Under the pieces are notes generated by a model. That model was not told where the DNA came from. It worked only from the letters and a program-made list of their open reading frames with translations, and searched no databases. Shown one piece after another: positions 8,116 to 15,009 of a DNA stretch of 15,447 nucleotides. A program made the position numbers and the translations under genes. The stretch's first letter is position 1. Every line of letters begins with the position of its first letter. Source of the DNA: an uncultured Lachnospiraceae bacterium (GTDB lineage: Bacteria > Bacillota > Clostridia > Lachnospirales > Lachnospiraceae); contig CADCQV010000075.1 of the NCBI GenBank assembly GCA_902803625.1, forward strand, positions 1 to 15,447, given 5' to 3'.

Positions 8116-8655
8116 ATGGAGATAAAGGAAATAGAGAATAGAAGACACGAGCTTCTGGAGGAGCTTTGCAGGGAGCTAAATGACGAGCAGATAGCAGCCT
8201 TGGTCACAAATGAGGAAGGGGAACCGGAAATGGTCAGTGCCATCCTCGACGAGCTTGGGGATGGGGATATGGATATCCGCGGAGAGTTCTTTTTCCGCCC
8301 TTTACAGACGGAGGATGATGCGGCCTGGGTTTTCCTTTCAGTTTTTACGCTATCGAGTGAGATACCTGAGGAAAGACTGGGCGCACTTTATGAAGCCATG
8401 AGCTATGTGAATTTCAATCTTCCCGTAGGCAGCTTTTCAATAGACAAGGATCACAGGTTTTTCTGCTATGTCCTTAGCACATTGATACCGGGAGATATGG
8501 AGAATCCCGATATCTACCGGGAAATGGATATCGCAGTCGGAAATGCCTTTGCAGTTTCGGATTCCTATATAGGCATCCTTTCAGACGTCCTTAACGGAGA
8601 AACAGGGGCCGATGGAGTTGTGGAATTCCTGGGTGGTCCTGCAGATGATGAATAA
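8116..8655 (+). CDS. YbjN-like protein (type III secretion chaperone-type fold)
   Basis: The 179-residue product is strongly acidic, with no membrane helix. From about residue 55 it follows the YbjN-family pattern: a strand with AAWVFLSVFTL, a helix with IPEERLGALYEAMSYVNFNL, the turn PVGSFSIDKDHRFFCYVLSTL, then a long helix ending DSYIGILSDVLNG. YbjN domains adopt a fold related to class I type III secretion chaperones and are often thought to bind partner proteins. A strong ribosome binding site (AAGGAGGAGG) lies between the upstream stop and this ATG, allowing high expression. Placement directly after the 948-residue protein suggests it binds or stabilises that protein (inference). Family call moderate; role unproven. 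Confidence 0.72.
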   Translation: MEIKEIENRRHELLEELCRELNDEQIAALVTNEEGEPEMVSAILDELGDGDMDIRGEFFFRPLQTEDDAAWVFLSVFTLSSEIPEERLGALYEAMSYVNFNLPVGSFSIDKDHRFFCYVLSTLIPGDMENPDIYREMDIAVGNAFAVSDSYIGILSDVLNGETGADGVVEFLGGPADDE

Positions 8656-8695
8656 TGATGAAATGCCGGTTTAAGGATGGTTACGGGGAGAGGTC

Positions 8696-9613
8696 ATGTT
8701 TTTTTTGATAAAGGAATCATTACAAGAGGCCGGAAGGGAGGAGCTTCAGAACAGCTCTGAACAGTATGTGGCGGTTCTGTCATCCGTTGAATGGAATAAA
8801 TACCGTGACAGCTTCGATATGGGTATAGAGATCGACCCCGAGCCATCAGAGATATTTACGACAAAAGCTGAGGTAAACTATGATTCTCTGACAGGATCTT
8901 TTTCCATACCGGACAGAGAAGACTTTGCCCGGGAGGACAGTAAATTTGCCTTTGTTCTTGATGAGAAGGGAATCGTTTTTATCGATGACAACGGAAGGGC
9001 CGGGGAAATCGTTGAAAGTATCCGGAACACGAAAAAGTGGAAGATCCCAAGTCTTGAGAGATTCATTTATGATTTTCTTGACCAGATCATTAAGGATGAT
9101 CTGAGGCTTATGGAGAAGTATGAGAGAGAGCTGGACAAGATGGAAAAGGCCATCAGTGAAGGAGAAGAGAACCTTCCGTCTGAGCGGATCAATGATATCA
9201 GAAGCGACATCAGGGATCTTAGGATACATTACGAGCAGCTGATGGATCTCGGACAGGAGCTGGAAGAAAATGAAAACAGCTTTTTTAAGCAGGACAATTT
9301 AAGGTATTTCAGACTGTTCCAGAACCGTATCGCAAGGCTTCATGATACGTCCACGTCACTCAGGGACTATACGGTACAGCTCAGGGACTTATATAAGGCC
9401 CATCTGGATATAAAGCAGAACAGGATCATAACCGTTCTTACCGTCGTGACAACGGTATTTTTGCCTCTGACCCTGATTGCCGGATGGTATGGGATGAACT
9501 TCCGTTATATGCCGGAGCTCGAGTGGAGATGGGGTTATCCCGTTATCATAGCAGTAAGTATTGTGATCGTTACAGGCAGTCTTTGGTTTTTCCACAAAAA
9601 AAAGTGGCTGTAA
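8696..9613 (+). CDS. CorA-family divalent cation channel
   Basis: CorA proteins form pentameric channels for Mg2+ (some carry Co2+, Ni2+ or Zn2+). The 305-residue product has a cytoplasmic domain of about 240 residues, including a long charged helix (about 130-235). Two C-terminal membrane helices follow (about 244-263 and 281-299). Between them is the selectivity motif, Gly266-Met267-Asn268 within WYGMNF, followed by MPEL. A short basic tail (HKKKWL) ends the chain. Length and layout are normal for the family. The ATG at 8696 is preceded by GGGGAGAGG and followed at once by eight T residues. It is the last gene of the five-gene cluster, 40 bases after the YbjN-like gene, and its final codons form part of a terminator hairpin. 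Whether it serves the cluster or is general Mg2+ supply is unknown. Confidence 0.92.
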   Translation: MFFLIKESLQEAGREELQNSSEQYVAVLSSVEWNKYRDSFDMGIEIDPEPSEIFTTKAEVNYDSLTGSFSIPDREDFAREDSKFAFVLDEKGIVFIDDNGRAGEIVESIRNTKKWKIPSLERFIYDFLDQIIKDDLRLMEKYERELDKMEKAISEGEENLPSERINDIRSDIRDLRIHYEQLMDLGQELEENENSFFKQDNLRYFRLFQNRIARLHDTSTSLRDYTVQLRDLYKAHLDIKQNRIITVLTVVTTVFLPLTLIAGWYGMNFRYMPELEWRWGYPVIIAVSIVIVTGSLWFFHKKKWL

Positions 9614-9640
9614 GGATAAACCCTGCAGCCACCGTCTTTT
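9596..9640. terminator. Bidirectional terminator between corA-like and chemoreceptor genes
   Basis: A perfect 7-bp stem (GTGGCTG at 9604-9610 with CAGCCAC at 9626-9632) closes a 15-base loop. On the + strand it is followed by CGTCTTTT. On the - strand it is followed by eight T residues (complement of 9596-9603), making it stronger for the chemoreceptor gene. The left arm overlaps the last two codons of the CorA-family gene, so one hairpin serves both convergent units. Confidence 0.75.
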
Positions 9641-9641
9641 C

Positions 9642-11150
9642 TTAATCGTCGGACAGGCCGTTTGTGATCTGGCTTATGGTTTCCGACATCGCACTCAGTT
9701 CCTCGATATTGGCATTTATCTCCTCCATCGCGGCGCCCTGTGAAACAATGTTTTCATTTATTCCGACTGTCTTATCAACCATGCTGTTTATGGTTTCCGA
9801 CATATGGTGGAGTGTCGTTGCTATCTCTTCACTGGTTTCTTTGGAGGTGATCGCCAGTCTTCCGACTTCCTCCGCTACCACTGCGAAGCCCTTGCCCGCC
9901 TCACCGGCCCTGGCAGCCTCTATTGATGCATTTAAGGACAGGAGGTTGGTCTGGAAAGCTATGTCCTGGATACTGTCAATTATCCTAAGGGAGGCTTCTA
10001 CCGATTCGTTTATAATGTCTGTTGATTTTACGATCTCGGACTGCTTTTCAGCTACTCCGGTCATATCCTTCGTGGCCTGATCCACGGTCTTTGCCATTTC
10101 CGACAATGCCTCGGAGAGATTATTGACGCTGACCCTCATCTCACTTTCGATTTCTTCGTTTTTCTTTGTATCGGTAATGTCAAGGATTGAGCCCGCTACA
10201 ACTATGGGAGTACCGTCGCTCTCCCTGACGGTCTCTCCAATGGCCTTGAACCACCTGTAGGAGCCGTCCTTTCGTCTGAGCCTGTATTCCAGATTATAGG
10301 GTGTGGTGCCGGAATAATCATTGACATGCTTACTGAAAGCGTCCAATGCGGCCTGCTTGTCCTCAGGATGGAGACTGTCACTCCAGGAATTGAGAACATT
10401 CGGGAAATCACTTTCATTATTGTATCCAAGGAGACGCCTGAACTGCTGGCTCCACCAGAAGGAATTATTCGGATTGGAGGGATCCCTGCCGACTACGTTC
10501 ATGCTCCAGCTTCCTTCAGAAAGTGTTTTGTCTATGGCTTCATGACGCTGAACCTCGATGTCAAGACGTTTTGACTGCTCCATTTGCTCTGTTATATCTA
10601 TGAAGATGCCAACGAATACCTGGGGAACACCGTTCTTATCCCTTGAAAGATTTCCGGCTGCACGGTACCAGTTGTATGTCCCCGATTTTGTCTGTAAGCG
10701 GTAATTTACGTCATACTTCTTTCTGTTGGTCTTATCGGCCAGGGTCGCATTGAATTCCGACAGAACCATATCCTTGTCCTCAGGATGCAGTCTGCTGGTC
10801 CAGGCTTCCAGCGTGTCCGGAAAATCAGATCTGTCCCTGAAGCCTATCATCCTGCGGAATTCGTCACTCCAGTTTATCCTGTTTATCTCTCCGCTCGCCT
10901 GATCGAAATACATCTCCCACATGCCTGAATGGATTATTTCATTGACCATGAGAAGCTTTTTGGTCTCGTTCTCGGCATATTCTATTATCTGCGAAGCCAT
11001 ATCATTTATCTGCCGGATGGCCTTTCTGCCACCTTCCGAAACAACGCCCTGATCGCTTAAAAGACTTCTGCCGTTAAGCGCATCGTCCACGCTGCCGTTT
11101 TCTATGGCTTCAAGCAGGGAATCCTGGGTTGCTTCCTTCTTAAATAACAT
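9642..11150 (-). CDS. Soluble methyl-accepting chemotaxis protein with tandem PAS domains
   Basis: This 502-residue chemoreceptor signals to the CheA/CheW array. It has no membrane helix or signal peptide, so it should sense an intracellular cue. Two PAS domains (about 74-187 and 212-326) share W-S-x-x-F-R-R-x-x-G, S-D-F-P, LHPEDK and a final DIT motif, and look like an internal duplication. The MCP signalling domain runs from about 340 to the end, with the conserved hairpin tip region IAFQTNLLSLNASIEAARAG and GFAVVAEEVGRLA. The frame is open to a TTG at 11168, but AAAGGAGG lies inside that extension six bases before the ATG at 11150, so I chose the ATG. The gene has its own promoter candidate and ends at a strong terminator. 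The PAS ligand cannot be read from sequence. Confidence 0.93.
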   Translation of the reverse strand: MLFKKEATQDSLLEAIENGSVDDALNGRSLLSDQGVVSEGGRKAIRQINDMASQIIEYAENETKKLLMVNEIIHSGMWEMYFDQASGEINRINWSDEFRRMIGFRDRSDFPDTLEAWTSRLHPEDKDMVLSEFNATLADKTNRKKYDVNYRLQTKSGTYNWYRAAGNLSRDKNGVPQVFVGIFIDITEQMEQSKRLDIEVQRHEAIDKTLSEGSWSMNVVGRDPSNPNNSFWWSQQFRRLLGYNNESDFPNVLNSWSDSLHPEDKQAALDAFSKHVNDYSGTTPYNLEYRLRRKDGSYRWFKAIGETVRESDGTPIVVAGSILDITDTKKNEEIESEMRVSVNNLSEALSEMAKTVDQATKDMTGVAEKQSEIVKSTDIINESVEASLRIIDSIQDIAFQTNLLSLNASIEAARAGEAGKGFAVVAEEVGRLAITSKETSEEIATTLHHMSETINSMVDKTVGINENIVSQGAAMEEINANIEELSAMSETISQITNGLSDD

Positions 11151-11188
11151 CGGGAACCTCCTTTGCACAACTATAATAACTTTTTTAC

Positions 11189-11217
11189 ATACTACTATTG
11201 AATTCCGCAGAAATCAA
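11189..11217 (-). promoter_or_regulatory. Candidate sigma-A promoter of the chemoreceptor gene
   Basis: Read on the - strand, TTGATT (complement of 11212-11217) and TAGTAT (complement of 11189-11194) are separated by 17 bases. Each matches consensus at four of six positions. The start would lie near 11182, about 32 bases before the ATG. I did not see a convincing sigma-28-type motility promoter here. The element sits just beyond the weak terminator of the upstream permease gene, consistent with separate transcription. Confidence 0.4.
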
Positions 11218-11218
11218 G

Positions 11219-11256
11219 AAAAAGATTGCTTACAGCCGCCGACGGTCAGCGTCTGT
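11219..11256 (-). terminator. Possible weak terminator after the ABC permease gene
   Basis: On the - strand an 11-bp stem (11256-11246 pairing with 11242-11232) with one A-G mismatch and one G-T wobble closes a three-base loop. Five T residues follow (complement of 11219-11223), but eight bases lie between stem and T-run, so termination may be partial. The left arm overlaps the permease stop codon. Confidence 0.35.
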
Positions 11257-12205
11257 CTCTGTCGATGAATTCCATAAATACCACCGTGAGAAAGGCAAAT
11301 ATCAAGGAGAAAATAACAAGGTGCCCCCAGCAGGACAGCAGATTTTCCGCGGTTGAGACGTAAGAGGTATTCTGCGTGGCTTTACCGAGCTCCGACAGAA
11401 CCCTGTCCTTTAAGCCGAATTCTTCGATCAGCCTCATTACATCCGAGAGCTTCATGATCCCGCCGAGATCCACATTTCCCGAAGCCACCATCCTGTTCCA
11501 GATAAGTACGGCGGGCAGGTCATTATAACGGGCAAGAGCGCATAATCCCTGTGTACCCCATTTTGATATCATCATATCCGTAATGTCCTTCAATAAGTCC
11601 GGGATATTGAAATATCCGGCGAAAACAAGCTGTACTATCAGCATGAAGGGCATCACAGTCATTGCAGTGGTAGTGGTATGTACTACAGCCGATATCATAA
11701 GAGCCAGGATATCTGAGGAATAGGTGATAAGGAAGAGCGTGATAAAGAGCTCAGCTATAAATCCGTTCGGAGTGGGTTCAATAAGTCCGCTTTTTGGGAA
11801 CTGAACTCCGGAGAAGCTGCAGACCATAATAGTGATTGCCGACTGGGCAGCAGACAAAAGCATCTGAAAGATAAGGTGCGCAGAAACATAGGAAGTCATG
11901 TGCAGTCCCGCCCTGTGCTCCCTCTTTATAACAGGACGCTCGCGGCAAATAAGCTGGATCGAATTAAAGAATCCGTTCCAGATACATACACAGGTGAGGG
12001 CAAAGGAGCCCTGAAGGGTTCCTTCCATTGTAAGGAAAAGGCCCTTTCCCACAACCATTGAAACCATGCCCGCTATCACCGCCGCCATCGGAAGCACCTT
12101 CCAGTCATTTCTGAAAATGAATAACCTGAAAAGCTTAAACAGATATATAAAGGTCTGTCCTATATGTCCGGTATATCTATAGTCTTTTCTCTCTTGTGAG
12201 CCCAT
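11246..12205 (-). CDS. ABC-2 type transporter permease (ABCG-like)
   Basis: The 319-residue product is the membrane subunit of the ABC transporter whose ATPase is encoded just upstream. Hydrophobic segments lie at about residues 38-56, 64-85, 108-133, 152-175, 180-202 and 288-310. The first cytoplasmic loop carries the ABCG-type pattern CRERPVIKREHRAGLHMTSY, and the segment around VFAGYFNIPDLL matches the region before the last extracellular loop of ABCG/ABC-2 proteins. An extended loop (about 205-285) precedes the final helix. One base separates its ATG from the ATPase stop, so the two subunits are probably made together. ABCG-like transporters typically export lipids, drugs or other hydrophobic compounds; the lipid-synthesis neighbours make a lipid plausible (inference). 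Confidence 0.85.
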   Translation of the reverse strand: MGSQERKDYRYTGHIGQTFIYLFKLFRLFIFRNDWKVLPMAAVIAGMVSMVVGKGLFLTMEGTLQGSFALTCVCIWNGFFNSIQLICRERPVIKREHRAGLHMTSYVSAHLIFQMLLSAAQSAITIMVCSFSGVQFPKSGLIEPTPNGFIAELFITLFLITYSSDILALMISAVVHTTTTAMTVMPFMLIVQLVFAGYFNIPDLLKDITDMMISKWGTQGLCALARYNDLPAVLIWNRMVASGNVDLGGIMKLSDVMRLIEEFGLKDRVLSELGKATQNTSYVSTAENLLSCWGHLVIFSLIFAFLTVVFMEFIDRDRR

Positions 12206-12206
12206 A

Positions 12207-13526
12207 TCAAACCGCCTGTTCAGTGATCAAACGGGAATACTTCCCGATAAACTCCTCCGACCTGCCTTCGCCGCCTTCATCCTTCTGATTGATGGAGAGA
12301 AGTATCTCTTCCATAGACTTCTTTCCAAAGAAGCCATATGACTCATCAACGGAACCGTAAAAGGCGAGACGCCCCGTGCGGCCGGAATCCTTGGCAAGTA
12401 CAATAACATCGTCAAAGAGATCGATGACCCTGTCGGGGGTATGCGTGATCACAATGACGATCTTTCCCTCATCAGCTATGGAGCGGAGGCCTTCGAAAAG
12501 CTTCCTCGCGACAATCCCGTCCAGACCGGAATCCGGCTCATCCAGAATAAAGAGAGTGGGATCGGATACGAATTCCATAGCTATGGACAGACGTTTTCTC
12601 TGTCCGCCGGAGAGCTTTTCCACCAGACTGCTTCTCACGGAATAAAGGCCGAATTTATCCAGCATCCCGGAAATCCTCTCCCTTCTTTCCTTGAAGGGGA
12701 TATTCTTCGGAAGGCGGAGTCCCGCGGCATCGTTTAATGTCATATTTACGGTATCACCGTCCCTCATAAGATCCTGCTGGGGAACAAAGCCAAGATCGTA
12801 TTTCATGCTTTCATAATTGGTATAAACATTATTACCGTTTAATAAAACCTCTGCGTTGGCTTTTTCGTAGCCGGTAAGCGCATTTAAGAAGGTGGTCTTT
12901 CCGGCACCGGAGCCGCCGAGGAGCAGTACCATATGCCCGGTGGGGATGGAAAGATGGATATCCTTTAGGAGCGCCCTCCTGCGGAAGAAATCGAGGACGG
13001 TCCTGTCGGTAAGGTTGACGGTGAGTCCACTGCTAATGGCATCAACGGTGGCACCGCTTATTTCCGCAGTCCGGGAGGATCCGGCGTCAAATGACATACG
13101 GGACGGACGGAAGCTCTTATTATATCCCCATATCAGAGATATGACAGGGGGGAATAATGCCCAGAGTACAGTCCAGATTTTCCGCCTCCGGTAGAGATCG
13201 CAGAGGGCCATATAGATACGGATACTGTAGAAGAAGGAGGAGAGGGAGAGAGCTAAGAATGCGGAGCCAAAAATGATCCACATCGTCGACCCCTCGTCAT
13301 AATAGATGTATATCATATTGCATACAAAGGAGCAGGCAGAGAGAATGAAGAAGGTCTTCCCTTCCTCTTCATGCCCGGCCGTGACGGAGAGCTGATAGTC
13401 TCTTACACCAGGCAGAAGAGCATACCAGCCCTTTCTGCCGCTTTTCTTAAACAGTGCATAATAACCGGATATCATACAGAGCTGGTAGATAAGATCGGAT
13501 ATGAGTGAAAAAGCATCGGAAAACAT
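12207..13526 (-). CDS. ABCG-like ABC transporter ATPase with N-terminal membrane module
   Basis: The 439-residue product joins two parts. Residues 1-140 hold about four hydrophobic helices and open with YALFKKSGRKGWYALLPGVR, resembling the small membrane domain found in DUF5684-type proteins. From about 165 an ABC ATPase follows: Walker A GGSGAGKTT (204-212, Lys210), Q-loop Q250, signature LSGGQ (305-309), Walker B LFILDE (325-330, Glu330), D-loop SGLD (333-336) and switch His362. All catalytic residues are present. The sequence around the signature and Walker B (GGQRKRLSIAMEFVSDP) is typical of the ABCG subfamily. It starts 14 bases after the PAP2 gene stop behind TAGGAGG, and the permease follows after one base. 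The N-terminal module may add membrane anchoring or contacts to the permease. Confidence 0.9.
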   Translation of the reverse strand: MFSDAFSLISDLIYQLCMISGYYALFKKSGRKGWYALLPGVRDYQLSVTAGHEEEGKTFFILSACSFVCNMIYIYYDEGSTMWIIFGSAFLALSLSSFFYSIRIYMALCDLYRRRKIWTVLWALFPPVISLIWGYNKSFRPSRMSFDAGSSRTAEISGATVDAISSGLTVNLTDRTVLDFFRRRALLKDIHLSIPTGHMVLLLGGSGAGKTTFLNALTGYEKANAEVLLNGNNVYTNYESMKYDLGFVPQQDLMRDGDTVNMTLNDAAGLRLPKNIPFKERRERISGMLDKFGLYSVRSSLVEKLSGGQRKRLSIAMEFVSDPTLFILDEPDSGLDGIVARKLFEGLRSIADEGKIVIVITHTPDRVIDLFDDVIVLAKDSGRTGRLAFYGSVDESYGFFGKKSMEEILLSINQKDEGGEGRSEEFIGKYSRLITEQAV

Positions 13527-13540
13527 AGCCTGATTGCCTC

Positions 13541-14176
13541 CTATGGGGACGGAATAAGCGGTTGAAGGCGTGACGCGATCCTGTAGCTTATTTCCGCAAT
13601 CAGGATCCCGGCAATGACATCAACTATTACGTGCTGCTTTGTTGTAAGAGTGGAAATGCAAACCATTATCGCAAGTACCACGGTAACTGCCTTATAAACA
13701 TTCGGGATCCTTTTCTGGTCTCTAACCGCGATAACGCATATCCAGCTGGAAAGGCAATGGATGGACGGGAAAAGATTATCGGCAGGATCCGCTGCATACA
13801 GCCATATCAGGGCCTTGTCGAATATCCCCGTCCCTTCTATTACGGGCCTTGCGATCGTTGCGGGGATCACAACATAGCATATGAGACAGACGGATTTTGC
13901 GATAATTTCTGTCAGGATAAAAATAATGGCATTTTCTTCATCCTGAGTGCATCCGAGAGTATAATTGACAGCCCAGAAAACATAACAGCCAAGGTAGATC
14001 ACTACGGTCCAGGGGAGCAGGGGTATTAATTCATCAGCTCTGATACTCATATCATAGTGATAAAGGCCTGTGGTAAAGAGCCTGGTTCCGAAATACGTAA
14101 ACATATGCAGGATAACAGCTGCCAGAATAAGCTTACCCAAAGTGCTTTTAAGGAAATTATCTATTTTTGACGGCAA
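13541..14176 (-). CDS. PAP2-family membrane phosphatase
   Basis: The 211-residue product has about six membrane helices and the three-part signature of the PAP2 / phosphatidic acid phosphatase superfamily. The motifs are ARP (Arg110-Pro111), PSIH (137-140, His140) and S-x6-H-x3-D (Ser175, His182, Asp186). The usual first-motif lysine is not clear, and the PSGH glycine is replaced by Ile, as in the inositol-phosphorylceramide-synthase-like branch. Likely substrates are lipid phosphates such as phosphatidic acid, phosphatidylglycerophosphate or undecaprenyl diphosphate; head-group transfer is also possible. The start is a TTG at 14176 inside the end of psd (16-base overlap), with GGTGATC just before it matching the anti-Shine-Dalgarno tail. 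No better start exists upstream. It lies in an operon with pssA and psd. Confidence 0.82.
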   Translation of the reverse strand: MPSKIDNFLKSTLGKLILAAVILHMFTYFGTRLFTTGLYHYDMSIRADELIPLLPWTVVIYLGCYVFWAVNYTLGCTQDEENAIIFILTEIIAKSVCLICYVVIPATIARPVIEGTGIFDKALIWLYAADPADNLFPSIHCLSSWICVIAVRDQKRIPNVYKAVTVVLAIMVCISTLTTKQHVIVDVIAGILIAEISYRIASRLQPLIPSP

Positions 14177-15009
14177 TTTTGATCACCCTGCAGCAATGCT
14201 TCCCCGATTGATACGGGTATCTCTCCCTCAACTGCTTTCCTTTTCAGAATATCGCTGTTTAATCTGTACCTCCTGTCCAAAAGCACAATGATCGTGGAGC
14301 CCCCGAATTCAAAATATCCCTTTTCCCTGCCTTTAAGAGCGGTATTACCGGGACGGCATTTTCCGGAATTCGATATCTTACCGACGAGCATGGCTCCGAC
14401 CTCCATCTGGACCACAAAACCTGTTGAAGGATCTGCAATAACAGTGTATTCCCTGCTGTTCTGGATATATACCTTCCGGCTTTTCACTGCGATCGGTCTG
14501 ACACAGTGCAGTATCCCGTCGATCCTTCGCTGTCCGATAATTTTCCCGCTTGCACAGTAACAGTATCTGTGATAATGGGTGGGAGTGAGTCTGAAAATGA
14601 GTGCCAGCCCGTCAGAGAAATGAGATGCAAGCTTTCTGTCCCTTAGAAGCTCCGAAACGCTGTATTTACAGTTTTTGGCTTCTACTATGGAGTTGTTTTT
14701 TATCTGCTTTATTGTGAGAAGTCCGTCACAGGGACAGATCAGAGCTGAAGAGGGGCTTATTTTGAAACCGGCCTTAAGCTTTCTTTTGAAGAAGTCATTA
14801 AAAGAAATGTAGCCCCCTTTGGGGACTTTGTATCTGTCCATATCGATACGGTTTCTCTTTATAAATCCGGGAATTATGGCTCTTGATGCCCTTGATGACA
14901 AAAATACAGCGGCTGCCTTTGAGATCAAAGGATCAGTGAAAAGCTTTAAGCACATTCTTCCCGGCACCGTACCATACAGGAACCTTATGGACGCTGATTC
15001 CTTTTTCAT
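14161..15009 (-). CDS. psd: Phosphatidylserine decarboxylase (type II, GGST)
   Basis: Psd removes CO2 from phosphatidylserine to give phosphatidylethanolamine at the inner face of the membrane. The 282-residue proenzyme has SFNDFFKRKL near residue 70, the PCDG motif near 94, the catalytic-site segment THYHRYCYCASG near 140, and the self-cleavage site FGGST (Ser238). Cleavage before Ser238 would leave a beta chain of about 237 residues and an alpha chain of 45 residues bearing the pyruvoyl group. GGST instead of LGST marks the type II class. The ATG overlaps the pssA stop by four bases (ATGA), and the 3' end overlaps the PAP2 gene by 16 bases, so the three enzymes are translationally linked. 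Identification is firm. Confidence 0.95.
   Translation of the reverse strand: MKKESASIRFLYGTVPGRMCLKLFTDPLISKAAAVFLSSRASRAIIPGFIKRNRIDMDRYKVPKGGYISFNDFFKRKLKAGFKISPSSALICPCDGLLTIKQIKNNSIVEAKNCKYSVSELLRDRKLASHFSDGLALIFRLTPTHYHRYCYCASGKIIGQRRIDGILHCVRPIAVKSRKVYIQNSREYTVIADPSTGFVVQMEVGAMLVGKISNSGKCRPGNTALKGREKGYFEFGGSTIIVLLDRRYRLNSDILKRKAVEGEIPVSIGEALLQGDQNCRQK

Noticed and set aside
3365..9613. Cluster as a prophage or known contractile injection system
   Set aside because: No sheath, tube, baseplate, tape measure, integrase or phage structural gene is present in the window, and base composition looks like that of the neighbours.
9664..10080. 138-codon + strand open frame opposite the chemoreceptor signalling domain
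   Set aside because: The - strand frame encodes clear MCP motifs; the + strand product is its reverse-complement shadow.
10356..10787. Direct repeat CTTGTCCTCAGGATG as a possible recombination or binding site
   Set aside because: Both copies encode the same LHPEDK-type motif in the two PAS domains, so domain duplication explains them.
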